A stretch of 51,010 nucleotides of DNA from Butyrivibrio sp. Lineage in GTDB: Bacteria; Bacillota; Clostridia; Lachnospirales; Lachnospiraceae. Position 1 is the stretch's first letter, and each line of letters starts with the position of its first letter. The position numbers and the translations under genes were made by a program. The notes beneath the pieces were generated by a model, which saw only the letters and a program-made list of their open reading frames with translations, did not search any database and had not been told where the DNA came from. Below are positions 1 through 9,283 of the stretch, piece by piece. The stretch covers positions 1 to 51,010 of the forward strand of contig JAILFT010000049.1 of NCBI GenBank assembly GCA_024697425.1, in the 5' to 3' direction.

Positions 1-977
1 GATATGGAAGATGCGATAAGCACCAGAATGGTGGTGACTTTCATTCCTCCCGCGGTGGATCCCGGGGCTCCGCCTATGAGCATAAGTATCATCATCACGA
101 TCCTGCCGTTCTGGGTAAGGGCTGTAAGGTCTTTGGTATTAAAGCCCGCTGTTCTTGTGGTCACGGACTGGAACAGGGATGCAAAAAACCTCTCGGCGAA
201 AGGAAGACCGCTATATTCCGCATGGTAGAAATACAGAGCAGGAACGCTGATTAGTATCAGTGTCATTATCAGGATTCCCTTGCTTTGAAGAGAATACCTT
301 GTTAAGTGCCATTTGTTGTTTATGATGTCCTTCCAGGTAAGGAAGCCAAGGCCGCCTGTGACAATAAGGCAGACGATCACCAGATTGATCAGGGGACTCT
401 GATAATAGGGACACAGGGAAGAAAAGGCTCCGTACTTTCCTTCAAGGTCAAAGCCGGCATTACAGAAAGCCGAAACAGAGTGAAAAACTGAGAAACCGAT
501 GCCCTTTAAAATACCGTATTCTCTGATAAATACAGGGCTAAGCAGAGCTGCGCCAAGAAGCTCTGTAAAAAACGTAAACCTGAATATAAAGGAAGTAAGC
601 CTTAAGATGCCTCCGACCTTGTCTGCGGATATGGCGTCTTTCATGATGAGTCGCTGACCGAGAGATATCTTTTTTCCGGAGATGATAAAGATAAGAAGGG
701 TCACGGTTATGATACCCAGGCCGCCTATCTGGATCAGGAGGATGATCACCGTTCGTCCGAATAGCGACCAGTACTGCCAGGTGTCTTTGACAACCAGGCC
801 TGTCACGCATACAGCTGAGACGGAGGTAAAAAGCGCGTCGAGAAACTTGGCTCCTGACCCGTCCCTTGTGGCGATGGGAAGGCAAAGAAGCAGAGCCCCG
901 GCCAGTATGGCTGTGGCAAAGGAATAAATGATTATCTGAAATGTGGATAGCTTCAAAAACTCACGTGTTTTTTTCAT
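1..977 (-). CDS. TrkH/KtrB-family potassium uptake transporter, C-terminus outside the window
   Basis: This is the membrane, ion-conducting subunit of a Trk/Ktr K+ uptake system. The reading frame is open from an ATG at 977 down to the window edge, so about 325 N-terminal residues are present and the C-terminus is missing. The first hydrophobic helix (IIIYSFATAILAGALLL) is followed by three pore-loop signatures of the superfamily: TSVSAVCVTGLV, HSVSAFCNAGFDL and QSVTTRTAGFNT. Each carries the filter-forming glycine. The run GGAPGSTAGGMK near the window edge is also typical of the family. Upstream in-frame ATGs are blocked by stops, which fixes the start, although no strong Shine-Dalgarno is visible. 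Its TrkA/KtrA regulatory partner is not in the window. KtrB and TrkH cannot be separated on this fragment. Confidence 0.93.
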   Translation of the reverse strand, partial: MKKTREFLKLSTFQIIIYSFATAILAGALLLCLPIATRDGSGAKFLDALFTSVSAVCVTGLVVKDTWQYWSLFGRTVIILLIQIGGLGIITVTLLIFIISGKKISLGQRLIMKDAISADKVGGILRLTSFIFRFTFFTELLGAALLSPVFIREYGILKGIGFSVFHSVSAFCNAGFDLEGKYGAFSSLCPYYQSPLINLVIVCLIVTGGLGFLTWKDIINNKWHLTRYSLQSKGILIMTLILISVPALYFYHAEYSGLPFAERFFASLFQSVTTRTAGFNTKDLTALTQNGRIVMMILMLIGGAPGSTAGGMKVTTILVLIASSI

Positions 978-1044
978 ACTACCATTATTTCACATATGGT
1001 ATTAATGGCATGTTAGTTCTTTTCCATTGGTATTAAGATTCTGT

Positions 1045-1077
1045 TAAAAAAATAAGCTCTGCCTATTAAGACAGAGC
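1045..1077 (-). terminator. Rho-independent terminator of the tRNA-Ser gene
   Basis: Read on the minus strand, a GCTCTG/CAGAGC stem (1056-1061 with 1072-1077, 10-nt loop) is followed by a T-rich tract (complement of 1045-1055). It lies 6 nt beyond the tRNA 3' end. Confidence 0.8.
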
Positions 1078-1082
1078 AAGAG

Positions 1083-1171
1083 CGGAGTTGAGGGGATTTG
1101 AACCCCTGCGCCGGCAAAGCCGACCTACCGGATTTCGAATCCGGACCCTTCAACCACTTGGGTACAACTCC
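1083..1171 (-). tRNA. tRNA-Ser (anticodon CGA)
   Basis: An 89-nt cloverleaf on the minus strand. The acceptor stem is GGAGTTG/CAACTCC with discriminator G at 1083. The anticodon stem CCGGA/TCCGG encloses the loop TTCGAAA, giving anticodon CGA, which reads UCG. A long variable arm (GGTCGGC-type stem) is diagnostic for serine. The T-arm reads GGGGTTCAAATCCCC. CCA is not encoded. The gene stands alone between its own promoter and terminator. Confidence 0.95.
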
Positions 1172-1229
1172 ATGTTACATATTATTAACAGATAAAGAGG
1201 CTTTGGGGCATTGCCGCAAAGCCTATATA

Positions 1230-1258
1230 ATTATACTTTTTTAGGAGCCTATCGTCAA
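1230..1258 (-). promoter_or_regulatory. Sigma-70/A promoter of tRNA-Ser
   Basis: On the minus strand, TTGACG (1253-1258), a 17-bp spacer and TATAAT (1230-1235) stand about 60 bp before the tRNA 5' end. The leader between them holds a small hairpin, AGGCTTT/AAAGCCT (1198-1204 with 1218-1224). Confidence 0.75.
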
Positions 1259-1323
1259 CATATGTGGTAATATAGTAGGTGCTATAAAAGGAAACTGATA
1301 TTTTTATCAAGGAGGTACATTCA

Positions 1324-2553
1324 ATGACTTTAGAAGAAGCCAGAAAGAAACTGGAGCAGTTCGGACAGCAGCACGTTCTCAAATACTACGATGAACTTAG
1401 CGAAGCTGAGAAACAGGAGCTCCTTACACAGATAGATGAGACCGACTTTTCGGTTCTTGCCAACTGCAAGAATCTCGGAAAGGGTGAGGCAAGAGGAGAG
1501 TTCGCTCCCCTGGCAGCCATGCAGGTTCCCGAGATCTTGGAGCGCAAGGACGAGTTCTGGGCCAAGGGCGTAGAGGCACTCATCTCCGGCAAGGTTGCAG
1601 CATGTCTTCTTGCAGGCGGCATGGGCACAAGACTTGGCAGCGACAATCCCAAGGGTATGTACGACATCGGACTTACCAAGCGCGTTTACATTTTCCAGAG
1701 GATAATCGAGAACCTTCTGGATACGGTTAAGGCAGCAGGCGGCAATTACATCAGGCTCTTTATCATGACCAGCGAGAAGAACAATGACGCCACCGTTGCT
1801 TTCCTTAAGGAGCACAACTACTTTGGCTATCCCGAGGAGAAGATCACCTTCTTCAAGCAGGACATGGCTCCCGCCTCTGACTACGAGGGCAGGGTTTACA
1901 TGGAAGGCAAGTCCCGTATCTCCACATCACCCAACGGCAACGCCGGCTGGTACACATCAATGCTCAAGGCCGGACTTCGCGACCTGATCCTCAAGGAGGG
2001 CATCGAATGGATCGACATTTTTGCTGTTGACAATGTTCTTCAGAGAATCTGCGATCCCTGCTTTGTCGGTGCGACTCTCACCGCTGATGTTTCCTGCGGT
2101 GCCAAGGTTGTAAGAAAGAACGCTCCCGACGAGAAGGTAGGCGTTATGTGCCTCGAGGACGGCAAGCCCTCAATCGTTGAGTACTATGAGCTTTCACAGG
2201 AGATGATGGATGCAAAGGATGAGAACGGAGATCCCGCCTACAACTATGGCGTAATTCTCAATTATCTTTTCCGGGAAAAAGACCTGTTTGAGATTGCAAA
2301 AAAGAGCCTTCCTCTCCACGTTGTTGAGAAGAAGATCCCTTACATCGACGACAACGCAAACCTCATTAAGCCCGAGAAGCCCAACGGCTGCAAGTTTGAG
2401 CAGCTGGTTCTTGATATGATCCACATGCTGGATACCTGCCTTCCTTATGAGGTTGTAAGAGAGCATGAGTTTGCACCTATTAAGAATAAAGAAGGAATAG
2501 ACTCCGTTGAGTCAGCCAGAGAGCTCTGCAAGCTCAACGGCATCGAACTGTAA
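1324..2553 (+). CDS. UDPGP-family UTP--sugar-1-phosphate uridylyltransferase
   Basis: This 409-residue cytosolic nucleotidyltransferase belongs to the eukaryotic-like UDPGP family (UGP/UAP1 type), not the GalU family. The nucleotide-binding signature LAGGMGTRLG followed by NPKG sits at about residues 96-111. The following GNAGWY stretch and NYGVILNYLF are also characteristic of the family. The substrate is most likely glucose-1-P or N-acetylglucosamine-1-P with UTP. The adjacent galE suggests UDP-glucose, UDP-galactose or UDP-GlcNAc supply, but the sequence alone does not decide which. The start is set by a strong AAGGAGG about 9 nt before the ATG. It lies 141 bp upstream of galE on the same strand. 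Confidence 0.9.
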   Translation: MTLEEARKKLEQFGQQHVLKYYDELSEAEKQELLTQIDETDFSVLANCKNLGKGEARGEFAPLAAMQVPEILERKDEFWAKGVEALISGKVAACLLAGGMGTRLGSDNPKGMYDIGLTKRVYIFQRIIENLLDTVKAAGGNYIRLFIMTSEKNNDATVAFLKEHNYFGYPEEKITFFKQDMAPASDYEGRVYMEGKSRISTSPNGNAGWYTSMLKAGLRDLILKEGIEWIDIFAVDNVLQRICDPCFVGATLTADVSCGAKVVRKNAPDEKVGVMCLEDGKPSIVEYYELSQEMMDAKDENGDPAYNYGVILNYLFREKDLFEIAKKSLPLHVVEKKIPYIDDNANLIKPEKPNGCKFEQLVLDMIHMLDTCLPYEVVREHEFAPIKNKEGIDSVESARELCKLNGIEL

Positions 2554-2694
2554 CAGGGAAAAGAGGAAACGTAAGAGTTAACATTTTGACAGGCAGTGAT
2601 AACAAAAGATGATTGTCTGCGATGGCTCTTTTTACTACAATACAGTTACAAAAGAACATAAATACAAATTTGGCATTATAGAAAAGAGGTAGAT

Positions 2695-3711
2695 ATGGCG
2701 ATTCTTGTAACAGGCGGAGCCGGATATATCGGCTCACACACAGTTGTAGAGCTTCAGAATGCAGGACATGATGTTGTGGTAATGGACAATCTTGCCAATT
2801 CCAGTGAGAAGTCCCTTAAGAGGGTTGAAGCCCTGACCGGTAAGAAAGTTCCTTTTTATGAGGCTGACATCAGAGACAGAGAGGCTCTTGAGAAGATCTT
2901 TACAAATGAGAAGATCGACAGCGTTATCCACTTTGCGGGACTTAAGGCAGTGGGAGAGTCTGTTCAGAAACCCTGGGAATATTATGACAACAACATCACA
3001 GGAACACTTACTCTTGTTGATGTTATGAGGAAGCACGGCTGCAAGAACATTATCTTCTCATCTTCAGCTACCGTATATGGTAACCCTGCATTTATTCCCA
3101 TTACTGAGGAGTGCCCCAAGGGACAGTGCACAAATCCCTACGGCTGGACCAAGTCAATGCTGGAGCAGATCCTGTCTGACATCCAGAAGGCAGATCCCGA
3201 GTGGAATGTAGTGCTGCTTCGTTACTTCAATCCTATCGGTGCTCACAAGAGCGGAACCATCGGTGAGAACCCCAATGGTATTCCCAACAACCTTATGCCT
3301 TACATAACACAGGTTGCTGTTGGCAAGCTTCCAAAGCTCAATGTCTTCGGTAATGACTATGATACTCCCGACGGAACCGGTGTCAGAGATTACATCCATG
3401 TTGTGGATCTGGCTGTTGGACACGTTAAGGCACTTGCAAAGCTGGCTCCCGGAAGCGGCCTGAACATTTATAACCTCGGAACAGGCGTTGGATACAGCGT
3501 TCTTGATATCGTTAAGAACTTCGAGGAAGCAACAGGTGTTAAGATCCCTTACGAGATCAAGGAGAGACGTGCCGGCGATATCGCTACCTGCTACTCCAAG
3601 GCTGACAAGGCTGAGAAGGAACTGGGCTGGAAGGCTGTTAACGGCATCCGCGAGATGTGCGAGGACTCCTGGAGATGGCAGAGCCAGAATCCTAACGGAT
3701 ACGAGGACTGA
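2695..3711 (+). CDS. galE: UDP-glucose 4-epimerase
   Basis: Interconverts UDP-glucose and UDP-galactose in the Leloir pathway and supplies UDP-hexoses for cell-surface glycans. The protein has 338 residues, the normal GalE length. It is an extended short-chain dehydrogenase: the NAD-binding Rossmann motif [10 protein letters not shown] lies at residues 6-15, the catalytic Ser region is SSSATVYG, and the catalytic Y149-GWT-K153 (YxxxK) is intact. The RBS AAAGAGGT precedes the ATG. It probably forms a nucleotide-sugar unit with the upstream uridylyltransferase and is closed by a hairpin downstream. Confidence 0.97.
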   Translation: MAILVTGGAGYIGSHTVVELQNAGHDVVVMDNLANSSEKSLKRVEALTGKKVPFYEADIRDREALEKIFTNEKIDSVIHFAGLKAVGESVQKPWEYYDNNITGTLTLVDVMRKHGCKNIIFSSSATVYGNPAFIPITEECPKGQCTNPYGWTKSMLEQILSDIQKADPEWNVVLLRYFNPIGAHKSGTIGENPNGIPNNLMPYITQVAVGKLPKLNVFGNDYDTPDGTGVRDYIHVVDLAVGHVKALAKLAPGSGLNIYNLGTGVGYSVLDIVKNFEEATGVKIPYEIKERRAGDIATCYSKADKAEKELGWKAVNGIREMCEDSWRWQSQNPNGYED

Positions 3712-3767
3712 TACAAGATATAGATCAGTGAGCAGTTCATAAATTTAATGATTTTCAATTAAAAAAG

Positions 3768-3815
3768 TGGCCGGAACCGCATAAACAGTGGTGACGGCCA
3801 TTGTTAATTATTTTA
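3768..3815 (+). terminator. Terminator-like hairpin after galE with tandem G-A internal loop
   Basis: TGGCCG (3768-3773) pairs with CGGCCA (3795-3800). ACCGC pairs with GTGGT, including one G-T wobble, around the loop ATAAACA. The two helices are separated by a symmetric GA/GA internal loop. A T-rich but not pure-T tail follows (TTGTTAATTATTTTAT). Confidence 0.5.
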
Positions 3816-3889
3816 TAATATTTAAAACACAATTTTATCACACACTAAAACTATACTAGAGCCATGAAAACGAAAGGAAGGTTCACGAC

Positions 3890-5866
3890 ATGTTTGACGA
3901 CAAAAATGATCAGATGACAACTAACGAGAACAATTCGGGCTCAGCACCCACAACGGACCTGGGGCAGGAGGCAAAAGAGAACAAACCGGAGCAGGCTTCG
4001 GAGAATTCATATACCAACTACAACTACGGTCAGGGATCCACACCTGCAGCCGGTGCGGGAAGCACATACGGTCAGGGCAGCCAGCGCACTTACAGCAGTA
4101 CTCCTTACGGCCAGAGCAGCACAGGCTACGGCAGTTCTTATGGACAGAGAACAACCGCAGCAGGTTACGGCCAGGGTACTTCAGGAAGTTATGGCCAGGC
4201 AGGCACAGGAAGCTCCTACGGTCAGAGCTCGACAACAGGCTATGGCAACGGTTCTGCAAGCAGCTACGGTCAGAGCAGCTATTCCCAAGGACAGTTCAGA
4301 AGTCCTTCAGCATCGGGAAGCAGCTATGGACAGGGAACAAGCGGAAGTTCATATGGCCAGAGCAGCACAGGCTACGGACAGAGCCAGACAGGCTATGGAA
4401 GCTACGGCTCAGGATACTCATACGGCCAGAGCAGCCAGCCCACCTACGGTACATATCAGTACAGCACCGATAACGGAAACGGCGGCAATGTTCCTCCTGT
4501 AAAGCCCAAAAAGAAACACACAGCACTTAAGGTGATCGCAGCAATCGTTGCACTTTCACTTGTTGTGGGCGGTGTAGGACTTGGCTACAATGCAGTGAAC
4601 AAGGCATTTATTGCAAAGAACGATACACAGACTACAGAGCAGACAGAGGATCAGAGCAGCACTACAGTAACAGATAACAGTCAGAGAGAAGAGGATGAAA
4701 CTCCCATCAAGACTACTACAGTTACAGGTGAGTCCCTTGCAGTTGTGACAGACGTTACAGGCGTTGTTTCAGAGGTTATGCCTGCAATGGTAATGATCCA
4801 CAACAACTACACAGCATCCGCAAGCTACTTCGGATACGTAACTCAGGAAGAAGCAACAGCATCCGGCAGTGGTATCATCGTTGGCGAGAATGATACAGAG
4901 CTTCTTATTGCAACCAACTACCACGTAATAGAAGGAGCAGATACACTGGAAGTTATCTTCTCAGATGATTCTGCAATTGAGGCAGTTGTAAAGGGTACAG
5001 ACTCAGAGATGGACCTTGCTGTTATCGCAGTTATGCTTGATGATATTTCCTCAGAGACCAGAGAGACCATCAAGATCGCAACTCTTGGAGACAGTAATGC
5101 ATTGACTCTTGGTGAGCCTGCAATTGCCATCGGTAATGCTCTTGGCTACGGCCAGTCAGTTACCACAGGTGTTATCTCAGCCCTCAACAGAGAAGTAGAG
5201 ATCTCAGAAGGTAAGACACAAACCTTTATCCAGACAGATGCAGCTATCAACCCCGGTAACTCAGGCGGAGCGCTTCTTAACATCCAGGGTGAGGTTATCG
5301 GTATTAACTCCAATAAGATCGGTGGCGAGACTGTAGAAGGAATGGGATATGCAATCCCTATCTCAGTTGCTCAGCCTATCATCGACAAGCTCATGAATGA
5401 GCAGACCAAGCTTAAGGTTTCCGCAGAGGACAGAGGCTATATCGGAATTTCAGGCGTAAGCGTAACAGCAGATGTATCAGCAGGCTACGGCATTCCTCAG
5501 GGCGTATACGTTGCTGAAGTTTCAAGAGGCGGCGGCGCTGAGGCAGCAGGAATTGCCAAGGGCGATGTAATCACAGAGTTCGACGGCATGGAGATCACTT
5601 CAATGGATGACCTTCAGACAAGACTTCAGTACTATGCAGCCGGAACCACTGTACAGATCAAGGTTATGAGACAGAACGGCATAGAATACGTTGAGAGCAC
5701 CTATGACGTAACTCTCGGAGCAGCATCAGGCTCATCAAAGGGCTCTGATTCCAACGCAGGCGAAGAAGGCGGCGCAGGCGGATATGACGGTCAGGTTACA
5801 CCCGGAATGCCCGGAAGCGGATCCGGCAAGTCAGGCCAGGGATCAGGCAGTGGAGGAGGACACTGA
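3890..5866 (+). CDS. HtrA/DegP-type serine protease with YGQ-rich N-terminal arm
   Basis: A membrane-anchored quality-control protease of the trypsin-like S1C family, 658 residues. Order of parts: an acidic/polar start (1-40); a low-complexity segment rich in Gly, Ser, Tyr and Gln with twelve YGQ triplets (about 45-195); a basic PKKKH stop-transfer; one membrane helix (about 211-235); an extracellular linker; the protease domain with catalytic His345 (ATNYHVI), Asp375 (EMDLAV) and Ser458 (NPGNSGGAL); one PDZ domain (about 515-610); and a Gly/Ser-rich C-terminal tail. The topology puts the YGQ arm in the cytoplasm and the protease outside. The start ATG has GGAAGG about 7 nt upstream, and a TATACT -10-like box lies at 3852-3857. 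The protease and PDZ parts are ordinary; the arm is much longer than the usual short cytoplasmic tail. Confidence 0.95.
   Translation: MFDDKNDQMTTNENNSGSAPTTDLGQEAKENKPEQASENSYTNYNYGQGSTPAAGAGSTYGQGSQRTYSSTPYGQSSTGYGSSYGQRTTAAGYGQGTSGSYGQAGTGSSYGQSSTTGYGNGSASSYGQSSYSQGQFRSPSASGSSYGQGTSGSSYGQSSTGYGQSQTGYGSYGSGYSYGQSSQPTYGTYQYSTDNGNGGNVPPVKPKKKHTALKVIAAIVALSLVVGGVGLGYNAVNKAFIAKNDTQTTEQTEDQSSTTVTDNSQREEDETPIKTTTVTGESLAVVTDVTGVVSEVMPAMVMIHNNYTASASYFGYVTQEEATASGSGIIVGENDTELLIATNYHVIEGADTLEVIFSDDSAIEAVVKGTDSEMDLAVIAVMLDDISSETRETIKIATLGDSNALTLGEPAIAIGNALGYGQSVTTGVISALNREVEISEGKTQTFIQTDAAINPGNSGGALLNIQGEVIGINSNKIGGETVEGMGYAIPISVAQPIIDKLMNEQTKLKVSAEDRGYIGISGVSVTADVSAGYGIPQGVYVAEVSRGGGAEAAGIAKGDVITEFDGMEITSMDDLQTRLQYYAAGTTVQIKVMRQNGIEYVESTYDVTLGAASGSSKGSDSNAGEEGGAGGYDGQVTPGMPGSGSGKSGQGSGSGGGH
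4020..4470 (+). repeat. Degenerate YGQ codon repeats in the HtrA arm
   Basis: Imperfect short repeats encoding S/G/T-Y-G-Q-G/S units, twelve YGQ in roughly 150 residues. Codons vary between copies (TAC/TAT, GGC/GGT/GGA, CAG throughout). That argues for selection on the protein rather than a recent DNA slippage expansion. Confidence 0.8.
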
Positions 5867-5901
5867 TTCACATAGATGATAATTAAACAGACTCGGCACA
5901 G

Positions 5902-5940
5902 CCCCTGCATGTTTCCTATAAACATGCAGGGGTATTTCTA
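5902..5940 (+). terminator. Rho-independent terminator after the HtrA gene
   Basis: A perfect 13-bp stem, CCCCTGCATGTTT (5902-5914) with its complement (5920-5932), 5-nt loop, followed by TATTTCTAT. Confidence 0.85.
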
Positions 5941-5977
5941 TGTGTCAAAGGAAAGCGCCTTCAATGACCTGTCACCA

Positions 5978-6007
5978 ATGACACCCTTTTTGTATTAATG
6001 CTATAAT
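5978..6007 (+). promoter_or_regulatory. Promoter of the two-component/SBP operon
   Basis: ATGACA (5978-5983), an 18-bp spacer and an extended -10 TGCTATAAT (TATAAT at 6002-6007). The predicted transcript starts near 6014, which makes the ATG at 6048 more likely than the one at 6024. Confidence 0.65.
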
Positions 6008-6047
6008 CAATCATAACCCTGACATGGCAGAAACGGGAGCAGAAGGA

Positions 6048-6779
6048 ATGTTCAGCGTATATTTGGTGGATGATGATACTCTGATTTTGGAAGAACTGAT
6101 AGATATTATCCCCTGGATGGATAATGGCTTTGAGGTGATCGGGAACCAGACGGATCCCCAGGCCGCTTTTTCTGAAATACTGGAACTTAAGCCGGATGTT
6201 GTGGTATGTGATCTTAAGATGCCAAGGATGGACGGCAATGAACTGATGGATAAACTGCATGAGGCAGGCTGCAAGGCAGAGTTTATCATGCTGTCTGCTT
6301 ATGATGCCTACGAGGATGTGCGGGCCTTCTATAAGGGCTCGGGATTTGATTATATACTGAAACCTGTCAACAGCGATGACATGCAGATGGTCCTCTCGGG
6401 GGTCAGCAAAAAGATCTCAGAAAGAAATCCTGCTCCGGAGCAGCAGCCTTCAGCCACGGACAACGAGAGCTTTAATCAGCTGGTCAAATACCTGGACGAG
6501 CATTTTGCGGAGAAACTGACTCTGGATATGCTGGCGAAGAAATTCGGCTTCTCCAGGAATTATGTCTGCGAGCTTTTTGCAAGGCATTACAACACGTCGC
6601 TGGTGCGCTATCTCACTGACATCAGGATGCTGAAAGCAGGCGAGATGCTTGCTGACAGGAACAGGCAGGTAAAAGACATCTCGATAAGCTGCGGTTATCC
6701 GAACACTGCGTACTTTTACAGGGTGTTCAAATCTTATTACGGAATGACGGTAAAAGAATACAGGGACTCCAAATGTTGA
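6048..6779 (+). CDS. YesN-type response regulator (receiver + AraC HTH)
   Basis: A DNA-binding response regulator of 243 residues. The N-terminal receiver begins VYLVDDD, has phospho-acceptor Asp55 in VVCDLKMP, the conserved switch residues in MLSAYDAY, and Lys in ILKPV. The C-terminal AraC/XylS double helix-turn-helix spans about 145-243 and includes DISISCGYPNTAYFYRVFK. The ATG at 6048 is chosen because GGGAG lies 8 nt before it; the in-frame ATG at 6024 has no RBS and lies only about 10 nt after the predicted transcription start. The gene overlaps the next one by 7 nt. Its cognate kinase is probably the YesM-like protein at the end of the same operon, and its targets may be sugar-uptake genes outside this window. 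Confidence 0.93.
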   Translation: MFSVYLVDDDTLILEELIDIIPWMDNGFEVIGNQTDPQAAFSEILELKPDVVVCDLKMPRMDGNELMDKLHEAGCKAEFIMLSAYDAYEDVRAFYKGSGFDYILKPVNSDDMQMVLSGVSKKISERNPAPEQQPSATDNESFNQLVKYLDEHFAEKLTLDMLAKKFGFSRNYVCELFARHYNTSLVRYLTDIRMLKAGEMLADRNRQVKDISISCGYPNTAYFYRVFKSYYGMTVKEYRDSKC

Positions 6780-8104
6780 AGAATAAGAGCAGACTTTTTT
6801 CACTGATCCTGATAATGCTTATTACAGCCGGGATCTGCCCTGCTGCCGGAGGCTGTGGCAGCGCAGGTCAGAAGGATGTGATAAGGGTAGCCATGCCCTA
6901 TTCCGACAACTTGCTGGAGCCTGAAGATAATTATTATGTCAGATGGCTGGAGGAGAGATCCGGCCTGGATATCGAGCCTGTTATCGTCAGGCAGCGCAAG
7001 TGCAGCGAATATCTCGATGCACTTTTTTCCCAGGACAACAATATAGATATAGTCATGTTCAGCGAAGAATTTGAGATCTCCGCCCGGGAGCTTACGCCGT
7101 ACAGGGATGCGGGTTTTCTGGCAAACGCCACGGACGGCAATTATTTCTACCCCAATTACGGCAGAGAGGCCGTGGGTGACTGCGGGCAGATCCTCTGGAT
7201 CAATTCGGGGTGGCTTAAGGATCTGGGACTTAAGGTTCCTGAGACCACCGAAGAACTGCGGGAAGTACTTATCGCCTTCAGGGACAGAGATCCCAACGGC
7301 AATGGGCTGCGGGATGAGACAGCTCTTTTGTCCGCCAATGATAAGACCGCATGCCGGGCCAGTGAACTGCTGATGGAATCATATGTCTACAACGATCCCT
7401 ACCACGACAGGCTCTTTAAGGACGAGGCGGGAAATGTGATAGATGCCGCAAAGACCGGGGAGTATGCTGAGGGGACAGCGTATATTGATGATCTGAAAAG
7501 AGAAGGACTGCTGGTGGGAGAGGACGAGGACTGGTCTTTGTCTGCGTTCACGGAGCTCATCAACAGTCCCGAGGACATGGTTGGAGCCTTTACTGCCGAT
7601 AGTCTGTCCGGGGTGATCTATCAGGGCAACCCGGAAATACTGGCCAGGTTCATGCATGTGGCTCCGTTAAAGGGACCCGAGGGAGCGCAGAACGCTCTGT
7701 ACGCCGGCGAAGAGATGGAGGTCGGTGCCATTATATGTGCGTCTTCGGAGCACAGAGATGAGGCGCAGAAACTTCTGGATATCATGATGACAAAAGAGGC
7801 ATCGCTGATCGCAAGATACGGAGAAGAGGGAGTGGACTGGGATTATTCCGACGGGACGGACGTCAGCATCTACGGCACCCCTTCCACCATCGTTACCCAC
7901 AACTATATCTGGGATACGCCGCAGAACAAGCATTTAAACGGTATCGGTCCCATGAATGTTCCGGTGGAATACCTGAAGGGCGTCACCTGGAACGGCATAA
8001 ATTCAGACTTTGAGTACATCGACGCCAGGGCCCAGATGAGCTATGCGGCCTATCTTCCGGATATTTCAAGGACACTGGTGCAGACACAGGAGACAAGCCC
8101 ATGA
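6773..8104 (+). CDS. Lipoprotein extracellular solute-binding protein (sugar-type)
   Basis: A 443-residue extracytoplasmic ligand-binding lipoprotein. The N-terminal signal LFSLILIMLITAGICPA ends in a lipobox-like AAGGC with Cys at about residue 28. The rest has the cluster-1 solute-binding look (VAMPYSDN start, DIVMFSEEF, RDRDPNGNGLRDETALL). The DPNGNG loop is common in sugar-binding lipoproteins of Firmicutes. The coding region starts inside the end of the response regulator gene and overlaps the next gene by 4 nt (ATGA), so the genes are translationally coupled. No ABC permease or ATPase is adjacent, so a role in signal sensing for the neighbouring kinase is as plausible as transport. The ligand is unknown. 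Confidence 0.85.
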   Translation: MLKNKSRLFSLILIMLITAGICPAAGGCGSAGQKDVIRVAMPYSDNLLEPEDNYYVRWLEERSGLDIEPVIVRQRKCSEYLDALFSQDNNIDIVMFSEEFEISARELTPYRDAGFLANATDGNYFYPNYGREAVGDCGQILWINSGWLKDLGLKVPETTEELREVLIAFRDRDPNGNGLRDETALLSANDKTACRASELLMESYVYNDPYHDRLFKDEAGNVIDAAKTGEYAEGTAYIDDLKREGLLVGEDEDWSLSAFTELINSPEDMVGAFTADSLSGVIYQGNPEILARFMHVAPLKGPEGAQNALYAGEEMEVGAIICASSEHRDEAQKLLDIMMTKEASLIARYGEEGVDWDYSDGTDVSIYGTPSTIVTHNYIWDTPQNKHLNGIGPMNVPVEYLKGVTWNGINSDFEYIDARAQMSYAAYLPDISRTLVQTQETSP

Positions 8105-9267
8105 TGAGAAGGAAACTGAAAAACAAGGCAGCTGTTGCAGGCATCCTTGCTTTGATAATGATCATGACCGCAGGCTGTGAAAGCCACATTCCATCAGCTT
8201 CTCAAGGGGGAAAAGAATCATCGGCGTCCCTTATGGAGGACGACCTGTCGGAGGAAGAGCTCTATGAGAAGGCTCTGCAGGAGGATGTGCTGACGGTCTA
8301 TACGGTCACCACCAGGGCCACGGTCACCAAGGAAGTGTTCGAGGCCACCTACCCGGGGCTGTGCGTAGAGATTAGGGATCTTCGCAGCCCGGACCTCATC
8401 GACGCCGTAAGATCCGGTTATGAGAGCGGGAGCAGCGACTGCGATGTGGTGATATGCAACGACAACAGCGGAGATTTTAAGAGCACCCTGGTGGATACCG
8501 GCATTGTGTTGCCCTATGTTCCCGGGGATATCCGCGGCAAAATGAAGGAAGGTCATGTGGGGGAGAGTATCTCTTTTCTCGATGAGGCGGAGATCGTATT
8601 CTACAACTCGGGAAAGTATGACTCGCAGCCCATAAAGAATATCTGGGAGATGACTGAGGATGAGTACAAGGGCAGGATCTATTTCCCCAATCCTCTGAGG
8701 TCTTTCTCAACATTTGCTTTTGTGGGTTCGTCCTTTGAACATGAGGATGAGATACGATCGGCATACAGAGATTACTATGGAAAAGAGTTTGAGCCTTCGG
8801 ATCAGAGCGCGGCAGAGGCCCTATGGAGCGGGATCGCCCGCAACACGGTTTTTACCAACAGCTCTGACGAGGTACTGGAAGCGCTGAATACGGATGCGGC
8901 AGACCTGGGAATAATGGTTTCCAGTAAGCTCAGATTCAGGGATGTGGGCTACAATGTGGCTCCCATCTATAAGCTTGAACCTTTCTGCGGAAGCCGCACT
9001 TCCTATGCAGTCATGATCGGAAGCGGATCCCGGAACATCAATTCAGCCAGGCTGTTTGTGAGATGCCTCCTTGGCGGGGAAGACGGCACCGGAGAGGGCT
9101 ACAGTCCCTTCTGTACAGCCGGGACCTGGTCTGCCAGGACGGATGTGGCGGATGGAAATGAAGTACCCATCGACGATACCGATCTTATGATCCCGGATCA
9201 GGACTACCTGATCGAAAACAGAGAATATCTGGAGAAATTCTGGGCTGATTGCCTTAAAGATCATTGA
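8101..9267 (+). CDS. Lipoprotein extracellular solute-binding protein (Fe3+/polyamine-type fold)
   Basis: A second ligand-binding lipoprotein, 388 residues. Its signal peptide AVAGILALIMIMTAGC contains a good lipobox with Cys at about residue 26. The mature part starts LTVYTVTTRATV and continues with FEATYPGL, CDVVICND and IVFYNSGK, a pattern of the AfuA/FbpA-like family 1/6 binding proteins, so it is not a duplicate of the preceding gene. The ATG overlaps the upstream TGA by 4 nt, and a second in-frame ATG lies at 8104. It sits between the first binding protein and the histidine kinase. Ligand unknown; a sensing or transport role cannot be told from sequence. Confidence 0.83.
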   Translation: MMRRKLKNKAAVAGILALIMIMTAGCESHIPSASQGGKESSASLMEDDLSEEELYEKALQEDVLTVYTVTTRATVTKEVFEATYPGLCVEIRDLRSPDLIDAVRSGYESGSSDCDVVICNDNSGDFKSTLVDTGIVLPYVPGDIRGKMKEGHVGESISFLDEAEIVFYNSGKYDSQPIKNIWEMTEDEYKGRIYFPNPLRSFSTFAFVGSSFEHEDEIRSAYRDYYGKEFEPSDQSAAEALWSGIARNTVFTNSSDEVLEALNTDAADLGIMVSSKLRFRDVGYNVAPIYKLEPFCGSRTSYAVMIGSGSRNINSARLFVRCLLGGEDGTGEGYSPFCTAGTWSARTDVADGNEVPIDDTDLMIPDQDYLIENREYLEKFWADCLKDH

Positions 9268-9283
9268 GTGGAGTTTGCAATAA

